Shown here piece by piece: positions 25,829 through 33,758 of a stretch of DNA of 64,000 bases; position 1 is the stretch's first letter, and each line of letters begins with the position of its first letter. The stretch comes from Candidatus Nitrosocaldus sp. (GTDB taxonomy: Archaea; Thermoproteota; Nitrososphaeria; Nitrososphaerales; Nitrosocaldaceae). A model generated the notes under the pieces. It worked only from the letters and a program-made list of their open reading frames with translations. It was not told the DNA's origin and searched no databases. Location of the stretch: the NCBI GenBank assembly GCA_025054855.1, contig JANWZS010000003.1, positions 60,363 through 124,362 on the forward strand. The letters are read 5' to 3'. Made by a program: the position numbers and the translations under genes.

Positions 25829-25957
25829 ATGCAGAAGAGTAGTGATAGAGAGATATGCCCAATCTGCTCTACCAGTATGATAGAGTTGAAGGGAGGTAGA
25901 TGCCTTCTCATGTGCCCAAACTGTGGAGCAAGGATAGACTGCTCAGACGTAGTATGA
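25829..25957 (+). CDS. Small zinc-ribbon protein
   Basis: A 42-residue protein with two zinc knuckles (CPIC at about 10-13 and CPNCG at about 29-33) plus an extra Cys at 25 and at 38. A TATA-like GATTATATCG lies about 32 bases before the ATG. Tiny zinc ribbons of this type are common in archaea and often bind nucleic acid or act as subunits. It converges with polB, 34 bases from its stop. No specific partner is supported. Confidence 0.65.
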   Translation: MQKSSDREICPICSTSMIELKGGRCLLMCPNCGARIDCSDVV

Positions 25958-25991
25958 ATACACAATACGCATAGACCACCACTCACCACAA

Positions 25992-28559
25992 TCATCTATC
26001 TGTGAAGAAGAAGTCCTCCAACTTCGATGCCCCCAATATCACATCGAACTCATAGCCCAACGCACTCAGTATCTGATCGAAAGTACTCCTCATGTACTCT
26101 ATGTACTTCTCCACATCAATCTCATCAACCCTTGCAAGCTCTACAGGTTTGACACCTGGGGGTGTTGTGGTCTTCACAAAGGAGATTATGTCACCAGCCT
26201 TCACCTCCCTCCTGCCATGATCCTGTAGCAGTTGTGCAGCCCTTATATGCTGAGGAACAGTCTTCTTGTAATCCTCTGGTGCCTTCCCAACCATGACGTT
26301 GAATGCCAACTCTTCAAGAGGAATCTTCCTGCTCTTCAACCTACTAGCATAATCCTTGATGATCCTCCTGATCTCCTCCCTAGCATACTCAAAGTCCTGC
26401 TCCGTATTCACCTTGCTGAGTATCTCAACTACAGCATAGAACGCATCCCTCACGAACTGAGGAGTATGGCTCTTCTTACCTGTCAGGCCTTTGACATCAA
26501 CGTTCCCATCCATCAGCACACCAAGGTAGTTCTTCTTCCTTTCACTTAACGCTATGTACCTGTACTGCTTATCCAGATCCAGATCAACGCCAAGCTCCTT
26601 CCTTGCCCACCTTGCTATGCTCTCTATCTGCTCCCTCGATGGACCCTTGAGGAAGAGTGAGTCAGTATCCCCATATATGACCTCTACACCCAACTCATGG
26701 CACTTCCTTATCGTGCTCGTTATTATGTACCTGCCTATGGCTGCGGTTGCCTCTGCAACTGGTAGGCAGTAGAGGGGGAATATATCCGCACCCATGACAC
26801 CATAGCTTGCATTGAGTATGACCTTCAGTGCCTGACTGATCACACCGTACAGTTCCTTCTCCTCTGGCTTGAGGGTCTTATCCTTGGATAACTGCTTGTA
26901 GTAGTTCACCCTCAGATCACGCAGAGAGCCTATGAGCAGTGATGTTATGCCCTTCCTCTTCCTGCACACCCAGTGCTCGGTCTCAGGTATTATGTTAGAT
27001 CTGCACTCCTCATGCACACACCTGACCGTCTCATAGGAGAGGTTGTAGACCTTGATTATGCTTGGATACAGGCTGGCAAAGTCAAGAACTACAACATTGA
27101 AGTGCACTCCAGGCTTTGGCTCAACCACAAAACCTCCTCTGTACTTCTTATCCTTTATTATTGCTGTGGTAGATGCATGGCCCTTCTGCTCCAACTCCTC
27201 CTTCCTGGGTATGAGTGCGTTCCTCCTCCTATGCTCGAAGTAGAGCATGCTCCTTATCCATTGCGATACTCCTAGCCTCGAGAGGTCCTCTATGGGCATC
27301 TTCGCTATCCTTGCCACTGCTATCAGCAGCTTCATGAGCAGGTTGTTGCTGAACGTCGTCAACCTGTACGTTATCCTTGCATCGTTGTAGCAGTAGTTCG
27401 CAAGTTCGTACAGGGGCAGATCGCCTATGCTGCCTTCAAACTTCACCTTGGACTCGTTGATCAGCGCCTCGCTGATCGCATTAAGCGTGTACTCTGAGTA
27501 CTTGTGGCTGAATGCATATATCTGTATTGAGCGATTGGTGAATGTCCTGTAGAGATCTATATGGACGCCATGCTTGACGGCCGCTGCATCCCTCTGGAGT
27601 ACTATAGGTATCTCATCCCTTGCTATACCGAGGTTCAGTGCCCTATTGTACAGGTATGGGAGGTCAAAGTCATCACCATTGAACGTTATTATGAACGGAT
27701 AGTCGAGCATCCTGTTGAATACGCTCCTTAGCAACTCTCTCTCGTCATCGAAGAACCTTACACTGGCATTGGTAGAGATGGCATCGTTCCTGCCTAGGCT
27801 GTTACCCCTCTTGAGCAGGAAGACCTCATGCCTATCATCACTCCCTACCATAGCAACGGCTATGACCTCGTTCCTTGCCCTACTGGCATCTGGTATCCTA
27901 TCATCCTCAGAGACGACCTCTATATCCAGTGCTACCCTCCTTATCTCAGGGATGGGTTGGTTGAGCAGATTGGCCCACTCCTGGAGGTAGCCCCTCAACT
28001 CCTCGCTGCTGGTCCTATCGTTTGCTATGCTATCCCATATAAGCCTCTTAAGTGCAAGATCTACGCTCTCAGCAACCCTGTACTCATGCCTCTTCAATGC
28101 TCCATCCTCTATCGAGTAGTATAATCCAACTATCAGCCCGTTATCGTAAAGGTAGTTCTCATAGTACTTTATATCTGACTCCCATGTTCTGAGCATGTTC
28201 CTGATGCTCTTCTCAGTGCCTCCTATGGCTAGGGGATCGGTGGCAACTATCTTCAGCATATCAACCTCCCTATCGTTCAGCAGGTCTACCTTCCTCACAC
28301 TCTCTATGGCAACTATATCCCTCCTATCCCTTACCCCCTCCACCATCTGCTCACCTAGAGCAAAGCAGTACGGTCTGTGACCAGTCTTGTCATACCATAC
28401 ATGGATCATACCATCCTCAGGGTTGTAGAACTTGAGTAATGCAAGCCTCCTCTCCCCATCATACGTTGCAGATACCAGCAGGGAGGGTGCAAGGTTACTG
28501 GTATCGGAGCAGAGCATCCTTATCCTCTCTGCAAGGTTCATGTTAACGGTACTCTGCAT
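25992..28559 (-). CDS. polB: Family B DNA polymerase (PolB)
   Basis: The 855-residue replicative polymerase has a 3'-5' exonuclease domain (VALDIEVVSED, then FNGDDFDLPYLYNRA and YCYNDARITYRL). Polymerase motifs are VVLDFASLYPSIIKVYNLSY (A), ILNASYGVMGADIFP (B) and VIYGDTDSLFL (C). The C-terminus ends in GASKLEDFFFTDR, which looks like a PCNA-interacting (PIP) box. A TATA-like TTAATAAGG lies about 27 bases before the ATG at 28559; MNLAER six codons in is an alternative start. It is divergent from the hef helicase gene. Confidence 0.97.
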   Translation of the reverse strand: MQSTVNMNLAERIRMLCSDTSNLAPSLLVSATYDGERRLALLKFYNPEDGMIHVWYDKTGHRPYCFALGEQMVEGVRDRRDIVAIESVRKVDLLNDREVDMLKIVATDPLAIGGTEKSIRNMLRTWESDIKYYENYLYDNGLIVGLYYSIEDGALKRHEYRVAESVDLALKRLIWDSIANDRTSSEELRGYLQEWANLLNQPIPEIRRVALDIEVVSEDDRIPDASRARNEVIAVAMVGSDDRHEVFLLKRGNSLGRNDAISTNASVRFFDDERELLRSVFNRMLDYPFIITFNGDDFDLPYLYNRALNLGIARDEIPIVLQRDAAAVKHGVHIDLYRTFTNRSIQIYAFSHKYSEYTLNAISEALINESKVKFEGSIGDLPLYELANYCYNDARITYRLTTFSNNLLMKLLIAVARIAKMPIEDLSRLGVSQWIRSMLYFEHRRRNALIPRKEELEQKGHASTTAIIKDKKYRGGFVVEPKPGVHFNVVVLDFASLYPSIIKVYNLSYETVRCVHEECRSNIIPETEHWVCRKRKGITSLLIGSLRDLRVNYYKQLSKDKTLKPEEKELYGVISQALKVILNASYGVMGADIFPLYCLPVAEATAAIGRYIITSTIRKCHELGVEVIYGDTDSLFLKGPSREQIESIARWARKELGVDLDLDKQYRYIALSERKKNYLGVLMDGNVDVKGLTGKKSHTPQFVRDAFYAVVEILSKVNTEQDFEYAREEIRRIIKDYASRLKSRKIPLEELAFNVMVGKAPEDYKKTVPQHIRAAQLLQDHGRREVKAGDIISFVKTTTPPGVKPVELARVDEIDVEKYIEYMRSTFDQILSALGYEFDVILGASKLEDFFFTDR

Positions 28560-28680
28560 AATGTAACATCACATGACACCCTTATTAACCAATGTGTCAC
28601 AAATATTTTTTATAGCATATTGTGTTGAGTGAGTACAGGCAGCATGCGATGGTGGGTATGGAGGGAGGTTGGTTATAGGT

Positions 28681-30324
28681 ATGGGTAGTAATAGTAGTAG
28701 TAATGGTGATGATGCATGGATAGAGCATGCTCTGATAAGGCCAGGGAGCATAGAGAGGAGGGAGTACCAGGTGAGCATAGCAGGTGTAGCAAAGCAGAGG
28801 AACACTCTTGTGGTGCTACCCACTGGTCTGGGCAAGACTACCATAGCACTGCTCCTCATAGCAGATGTGCTGGATGAGGGCGGGAGGGCTCTCTTCCTCG
28901 CACCGACCAGGGTTCTCGTGCACCAACATTACAGCTTCCTGAAGGAGCATCTACTGCATGATGGCATAGAGGTGATCACTGGTGCTACACCAAGGCATGA
29001 GAGGGTAGATGCGTGGAGTAACGCTAGCGTCATATGCTCTACTCCCCAGGTTGCCCTCAACGATATAGAGAGGGGGTTCATGGGCGCTGGTGACTTTGCC
29101 CTGCTCGTGTTCGATGAGGCACATAGAGCAGTCGGGGACTACTCGTATGGCAGGATAGTATCGCTCTTGAGTAGTAGTGCAACAAGGGTAGTAGGATTCA
29201 CAGCAACCCTCCCAGATGAGAGGGAGAGGGTGCTAGAGATAGCAAGGAACCTTAGGATAGAGAGGATAGAGGTCAGAGATGAGAGTAGTCCAGATGTCAG
29301 GCCATACATAAAGGATACCAAGGTGGAGTTCGTTACAGTAGAGTTGACTCCAGTGATGAGGAGGATAAGGGGGTACGTGGAGAGGGCTCTAGAGAGGAGG
29401 CTTGAGGAGTTGAGGAGGCTGGGGATCATAAGGGATAGCAGAAGGGTTAATCTAAGGTACCTCATAAGTGCAAGGGAGTATACATCTGGCATCAAGGGCT
29501 CTGCAAGACCACTCTATGGTGCGATAAGACTGAGCCATGCGCTCAAGGTACTCGACACTCAAGGCATAACAGCATTCACTAGGTTCTGTGAACGCTTGAG
29601 GGAGAAGGGGGGCATAGGCGTAAGGAGCCTTCTGGAGGATGGTGATCTGAGCGCTGCCTTCGAGCTGGCAAGGGGGGCGGAGGTCTCTGGGCTTGAGCAT
29701 CCGAAGCTCTCAAGGCTCTTAGGGATACTGAATACCATGCTACCTAGCGATGAAGGCAAGAGGGGCAAGGTCATCATATTCACGAGTTACAGGGACTCTG
29801 TGGATGCCATAACATCCAGGCTCAGGGATGCGGGGTTCAGGGTAGGCTACCTGATAGGCAAGGCAGGGGAGCATGGACTTGGGCAGGATGAGCAGGTCGA
29901 GGCGGTTAACAGGTTCAGGACTGGGAAGTACGATATACTGGTAGCGACGAGCGTTGGAGAGGAGGGCCTTGATATAGCGGAGTGCAACCTCGTGATCTTC
30001 TACGATAACGTGCCCAGTGCGATAAGGTTCGTGCAGAGGAAGGGTAGGACTGGGAGGAGGATGCCTGGCAGGGTCATAGTGCTAGTAACAAAGGATACCA
30101 TAGATGAGGCTTACCACTGGATAGGTGTGAGGAAGGTTAAGCAGGTGAAGAGCATAGCATATGCTGTGAATAGGATGATATCCAATGCCAGCCGTGGTGG
30201 TGATGATGGTAGTAGTAGTAACAGCAACAGCAGCGGCAAGACGGTATCATACCATCACCATCCTAATGGTGATAATAATGATGATGGTGCTCGCCCGACC
30301 AGACTGGATGACTTTATGACGTGA
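28681..30324 (+). CDS. hef: Hef/FANCM-type superfamily 2 helicase
   Basis: The 547-residue DNA helicase acts on forked and recombination structures. SF2 motifs are in order: VLPTGLGKTTIALLL (I), APTRVLV (Ia), STPQVA, VFDEAHRAVGDYSY (II, DEAH), GFTATLP (III), and IIFTSYRDSVDAI, VATSVGEEGLDIAECN and RKGRTGRR (IV-VI). The insert between the two RecA domains is helical, as in Hef. The XPF-like nuclease half found in euryarchaeal Hef is absent. The tail is Ser/Asn/His-rich low complexity and ends in PTRLDDFMT, a possible PIP box. I chose the ATG at 28681; a TTG at 28669 is less likely. Confidence 0.9.
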   Translation: MGSNSSSNGDDAWIEHALIRPGSIERREYQVSIAGVAKQRNTLVVLPTGLGKTTIALLLIADVLDEGGRALFLAPTRVLVHQHYSFLKEHLLHDGIEVITGATPRHERVDAWSNASVICSTPQVALNDIERGFMGAGDFALLVFDEAHRAVGDYSYGRIVSLLSSSATRVVGFTATLPDERERVLEIARNLRIERIEVRDESSPDVRPYIKDTKVEFVTVELTPVMRRIRGYVERALERRLEELRRLGIIRDSRRVNLRYLISAREYTSGIKGSARPLYGAIRLSHALKVLDTQGITAFTRFCERLREKGGIGVRSLLEDGDLSAAFELARGAEVSGLEHPKLSRLLGILNTMLPSDEGKRGKVIIFTSYRDSVDAITSRLRDAGFRVGYLIGKAGEHGLGQDEQVEAVNRFRTGKYDILVATSVGEEGLDIAECNLVIFYDNVPSAIRFVQRKGRTGRRMPGRVIVLVTKDTIDEAYHWIGVRKVKQVKSIAYAVNRMISNASRGGDDGSSSNSNSSGKTVSYHHHPNGDNNDDGARPTRLDDFMT

Positions 30325-30345
30325 CCATGCCATAACTCTATATAA

Positions 30346-30930
30346 ATGATTAAATACCCTCCATGGGGAACCCATCCAATGCTACCCCCAGTGACACTTA
30401 TACTCCTTGCAATCAACATCATCGTGTTCGTGTCAATACAGGGTACCAACTGGTACACGTTCGGTTCCATACCATCCTATCTGGTTAATGATCCACAGAT
30501 GTTCCTGGTAACATCGTTCACCTCCATGTTCCTACATGCGAACGTAGTGCATATAGCCTTCAACATGCTTGCCCTAGTGGCATTAGGGAGGGTTATAGAG
30601 GAGACTATAGGCTCGGTAAGGTACACCATAGCATACATGATATCTGGGTTGAGTGGTGTCGCACTCCATACCATCTACTCCCTAGCCACGGGCATAGGTC
30701 TCAACACACCAATGGTCGGTGCATCTGGTGCCATATCCGGCATAATAGGGCTTGCGGCAGCACTGGGCGACAGGTTCGCCTACATCTGGCTTGGGGTTCA
30801 GTTCGTATTCGCCATCGCAGGGCTATCATCTATAGCATACTTTGCGCATATAGGAGGCTTCATCTTAGGCTTCCTGCTGGGTAGGCTGTATCGCCATAGG
30901 ATGTATAAAGACGATACATACCTACTATAG
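30346..30930 (+). CDS. Rhomboid-family intramembrane serine protease
   Basis: A 194-residue membrane protein with six hydrophobic helices. The catalytic serine motif is GASGAISGIIG (about 125-135) and the catalytic histidine motif is AHIGGFILGFLLGR near the C-terminus. The conserved loop HANVVHIAFNML is present in the second helix region. Rhomboids cut single-helix membrane proteins inside the bilayer; the substrate is unknown. A start at 30379 (MLPPVTLILL) is possible because TATA-like DNA overlaps the first codons. It follows hef by 21 bases. Confidence 0.9.
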   Translation: MIKYPPWGTHPMLPPVTLILLAINIIVFVSIQGTNWYTFGSIPSYLVNDPQMFLVTSFTSMFLHANVVHIAFNMLALVALGRVIEETIGSVRYTIAYMISGLSGVALHTIYSLATGIGLNTPMVGASGAISGIIGLAAALGDRFAYIWLGVQFVFAIAGLSSIAYFAHIGGFILGFLLGRLYRHRMYKDDTYLL

Positions 30931-31005
30931 ATGTATAGGGACCATTGATTGACGCTGAGCTGGATAACGATATGGTATAATCGAGGATAATAATAATTAA
31001 TGTGT

Positions 31006-31227
31006 GGTCATCCAGATTCAGGAGTATGTGGCTTTCTGCACCCACGCTAGTTGGGGGCTCAACCCCAGCATGGGTACAGTTGGCCCTCGCCCCTACCCTG
31101 CAGGTCTCTACGGGTTGCCCCGTATCCCCCTCTGCCTGATAGGGGCGACCACCAGCCATACGGACACCAAGGCTTCCCTTGATGCCAGGCCTGCTTGGTG
31201 GATCGCTCCTTCACCCGCTGGATGACC
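31006..31227 (-). ncRNA. Structured non-coding RNA, about 222 nt, family not identified
   Basis: A G/C-rich block in an A/T-rich gap that encodes no plausible protein. Its ends pair perfectly over 10 bp (GGTCATCCAG with CTGGATGACC). Inside are a hairpin capped by a GNRA-type loop (TACGGG-GCAA-CCCGTA, minus strand), an enclosing CGCCCCTA/TAGGGGCG stem, a CAAGG/CCTTG hairpin, and a long ACCCATGCT/AGCGTGGGT arm with an internal GGGG/CCCC stem. A TATA box (TTTATATC, minus strand) sits 27 bases before the 5' end. RNase P RNA or SRP RNA were the obvious candidates, but I cannot find their invariant motifs. A weaker TATA-like box exists for the plus strand. Confidence 0.7.
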
Positions 31228-31250
31228 TACCAATATTATGGAGGAGGAGA

Positions 31251-31258
31251 GATATAAA
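31251..31258 (-). promoter_or_regulatory. TATA box of the structured RNA
   Basis: TTTATATC on the minus strand is centred 27 bases upstream of the predicted 5' end at 31227, the spacing seen throughout this window. It is the main reason for assigning the RNA to the minus strand. Confidence 0.55.
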
Positions 31259-31287
31259 CATTGCTGATTATCATCTTGACCTTACGC

Positions 31288-31971
31288 TCAACAGAACTTG
31301 ATCCCAACCCCATGCAGGTTAGCCCTGATACTCTCAAGATACGTCTCTGGATCAACCTCTACCACCCTTGCATCATCAGCATCTATTACCATTATAGAGT
31401 GTAACCTAGCGCCCTTTATCTCCTCCACGCTTATCGGTGGGTTGGAGTAGTATCTATCGCACAGTGCCTTGACCCTTGCTACCTCATCCCTACTCCTATA
31501 CCTTGGCGGTTTCAGGAAGATCTCCTGTACAGGTAGAAGGCTCAGTGCAGGGGTTGCCAGTGCGAACTTGCCAGCGAATGCACTGTACCTTGCTATCTTG
31601 CTAGCTACCCTTGCTGCACTGTACGCTATAGGGTCAAGAGCATGCTCTGGAGGCACGAACCCAGTCTCTATCTCTACTATGAATACGTTATCGCCCTTGC
31701 TTGCATAAACATCACATATGAGTATATCGTTCAACTGCCTCTCCACATCGACATCATACCCATACTTTATGAGGTGCTTAGCGCATATAAGTTCTAGAAC
31801 AGAGTGGTTTATCTTCACGAGGTTGCGCCTGTAGAGGTCAACCAGCCTCTGCTTGACATAGTTGACCCTCTTCATGACCAGCTGGTCCTCATTGCTCGAT
31901 AACTTCATGGCTATCTGGTTTATATCCTCTGTGAACCTCTCTACATCCACCCCATACTTCTTATCAGGCAT
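31288..31971 (-). CDS. PD-(D/E)XK-like nuclease-fold protein
   Basis: A 227-residue soluble protein. Helices at the N-terminus precede a core reading ELICAKHLIKYGYDVDVERQ, then DILICDVYASKGDNVFIVEIETG. The Glu, the Asp in CDVYA and the ExE pair match the spacing of PD-(D/E)XK nucleases, with Glu in place of the usual Lys. The rest (PIAYSAARVASKIARYSAFAG, KFALATPALSLLP) is alpha/beta. I do not recognise a named family; it may be a DNA-repair or defence nuclease, or a non-catalytic relative. A TATA-like stretch of A/T lies about 15-25 bases upstream. Confidence 0.65.
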   Translation of the reverse strand: MPDKKYGVDVERFTEDINQIAMKLSSNEDQLVMKRVNYVKQRLVDLYRRNLVKINHSVLELICAKHLIKYGYDVDVERQLNDILICDVYASKGDNVFIVEIETGFVPPEHALDPIAYSAARVASKIARYSAFAGKFALATPALSLLPVQEIFLKPPRYRSRDEVARVKALCDRYYSNPPISVEEIKGARLHSIMVIDADDARVVEVDPETYLESIRANLHGVGIKFC

Positions 31972-31997
31972 GCAAATAAATATATTATTATTATTTG

Positions 31998-32390
31998 CTA
32001 CTCAGCCACACTGTACTCCAGCCTCTCTCCCCTCGAGTTATACACATGCACATCCCCATCCTCGTAAGGGTAGCTCACTATGATGCTTATGTATCCTATG
32101 AAGTCAGAGTTAAGATCCGTGAGCGATGGCTCGCTAGAGCCATTGGGGTGGGAGTGCATGGTGCCGAGTATGGAGCGGTCGAATGGGAGCAGCATCGTTG
32201 GGAAGCCAGAGTAGTATGGGCCGAAGTATGAGAACGGTGGTATCATGAGCCTCTCAACCGTGATTGTGTCCTTGTTGCTCTTGCCACAGAGGATGAGTAT
32301 GGCCTCGTTAGGATGCCTCATCTTGCAGTATGATATTATGCTATCGAGCGCACTCCTCTTTATTATAACCCTCCTACTCCTCCTGTTCAT
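31998..32390 (-). CDS. JAMM/MPN+ metalloprotease (Rpn11-like)
   Basis: A 130-residue stand-alone MPN+ domain with every JAMM zinc-site residue: Glu29, then MHSHPNGSSEPSLTD with His79, His81, Ser89 and Asp92 at the canonical spacing. Archaeal members remove ubiquitin-like SAMP modifiers from proteins or process sulfur-carrier precursors. No SAMP, E1 or proteasome gene lies nearby. It lies on the same strand and 26 bases upstream of the nuclease-fold gene, but that gene has its own A/T-rich promoter-like gap. Confidence 0.88.
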   Translation of the reverse strand: MNRRSRRVIIKRSALDSIISYCKMRHPNEAILILCGKSNKDTITVERLMIPPFSYFGPYYSGFPTMLLPFDRSILGTMHSHPNGSSEPSLTDLNSDFIGYISIIVSYPYEDGDVHVYNSRGERLEYSVAE

Positions 32391-32471
32391 CTATACTACT
32401 CATCACCCTTCCATAGATTAGTCTTACTTTGCCACAGTAACTTTATATCACATCACCTCCATTCCCATGGA

Positions 32472-33686
32472 ATGAAGCTGGACTACGCTAGGTACAGCGA
32501 GAGGTTCGGCGCCCTAACCATAAACTCGGTTCAGCATGTGCATGAACTCGACTCTGGGAATGCTGAGTACCATAGGAGCAGGACAGTGGCACAGGTATCA
32601 GAGAGGGAGTTGTACGATGTGTACAGCAGGCTTGCCATAGTGGTGCCAGTGAAGAACGAGAGGCTGAAGCTGCTAGAGGGTGTGATAAGTGGTATACCAC
32701 ATGACTGCTTAGTAATAGTAGTATCGAACAGCAGTAGAAGCCCCGTGGACAGGTACAAGTTGGAGAGGGATACGCTCAAGCACCATGTACTCCTCACCGA
32801 TAGGGATGTCATACTCATCCACCAACATGATCCAGAACTTGCGCATGTATTCGAGGCGCTCAACTACCCATACATCCTGGAGGGGGGTATGGTAAGGGAT
32901 GGTAAGGGCGAGGGCATGCTCATAGGCCTGCTCGTGGCAAGGATGATGGGCAAGGAGTACATAGGCTTCATAGACTCCGACAACTACATGCCTGGAGCAG
33001 TGAATGAGTACGTTAAGATATACGCTGCTGGCATGCTCATATCGGAGTCGCCATACACGATGGTCAGGATAGCATGGAGGTACAAGCCGAAGGTTGCTCA
33101 GGGCGAGTTATACTTTGCAAAGTGGGGCAGGATATCCGAGCATACCAACAGGTACCTCAACATGCTCATAGCCAGCCATACAGGGTTCGAGACCGATGTG
33201 GTGAAGACTGGGAACTCTGGGGAGCATGCCATGAGCATGAGACTGGCAGAACTACTGGACTACTCCTCAGGATTCGCCGTAGAGCCGTATGAACTGGTGT
33301 ACATGATGGAGGAGTTTGGAGGCGTACTCGAGAGCAGGCATGCAGAGGCCATGTATGAGGGTGTGAACATACTCCAGATAGAGAGCAGGAACCCTCACCT
33401 CCATGAGGAGAAGGGTTCATCGCATGTGAAGGAGATGCTTAGAGGCTCTCTTGCAAGCATATACTTCAGCAGGCTCTGCACCCCTGCGCTGCGGAAGCAG
33501 ATACTTAGGGATCTGAGGCGTGCTGGAGCAGCAAGGAGCAAGGATGATATGCAGAGCCTCACCATAATGCCCTCCATCAAGGATGTTGATGTTAATGAGT
33601 TTGCTAGGTTGATCAAGGCCAGATGCTCTACGCTGCAGTACTTTGGGAGCAACATAAGCACACAGATGGAGGCCATAACCACATAG
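32472..33686 (+). CDS. mpgS: Mannosyl-3-phosphoglycerate synthase
   Basis: A 404-residue GT55 glycosyltransferase that joins GDP-mannose and 3-phosphoglycerate, the first step to the compatible solute mannosylglycerate. Recognisable stretches are LAIVVPVKNERLKLLEGVI, VVSNSSRSP, the metal-binding FIDSDNYMPGAV and KTGNSGEHAMS. The phosphatase partner (MpgP), commonly adjacent, is not found in this window. The solute is typical of thermophiles and halotolerant organisms. A TATA box (CTTTATATC) lies 27 bases before the ATG. Confidence 0.92.
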   Translation: MKLDYARYSERFGALTINSVQHVHELDSGNAEYHRSRTVAQVSERELYDVYSRLAIVVPVKNERLKLLEGVISGIPHDCLVIVVSNSSRSPVDRYKLERDTLKHHVLLTDRDVILIHQHDPELAHVFEALNYPYILEGGMVRDGKGEGMLIGLLVARMMGKEYIGFIDSDNYMPGAVNEYVKIYAAGMLISESPYTMVRIAWRYKPKVAQGELYFAKWGRISEHTNRYLNMLIASHTGFETDVVKTGNSGEHAMSMRLAELLDYSSGFAVEPYELVYMMEEFGGVLESRHAEAMYEGVNILQIESRNPHLHEEKGSSHVKEMLRGSLASIYFSRLCTPALRKQILRDLRRAGAARSKDDMQSLTIMPSIKDVDVNEFARLIKARCSTLQYFGSNISTQMEAITT

Positions 33687-33725
33687 CATAACCATCCCTC
33701 TATCTGCGAGTCCATGCAGCAAATA

Positions 33726-33734
33726 GTTAAAATT
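33726..33734 (+). promoter_or_regulatory. TATA box of argH
   Basis: GTTAAAATT is centred about 29 bases before the ATG at 33759 and lies inside the longer alternative frame. It therefore argues for the shorter ArgH start. Confidence 0.45.
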
Positions 33735-33758
33735 GGGATACTCGATCGAACTGGGTGT

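Noticed and set aside
31006..31227. Firm annotation of this RNA as RNase P RNA or SRP RNA
   Set aside because: Size and closing stem would fit, but the invariant sequence elements of both families could not be located on either strand.
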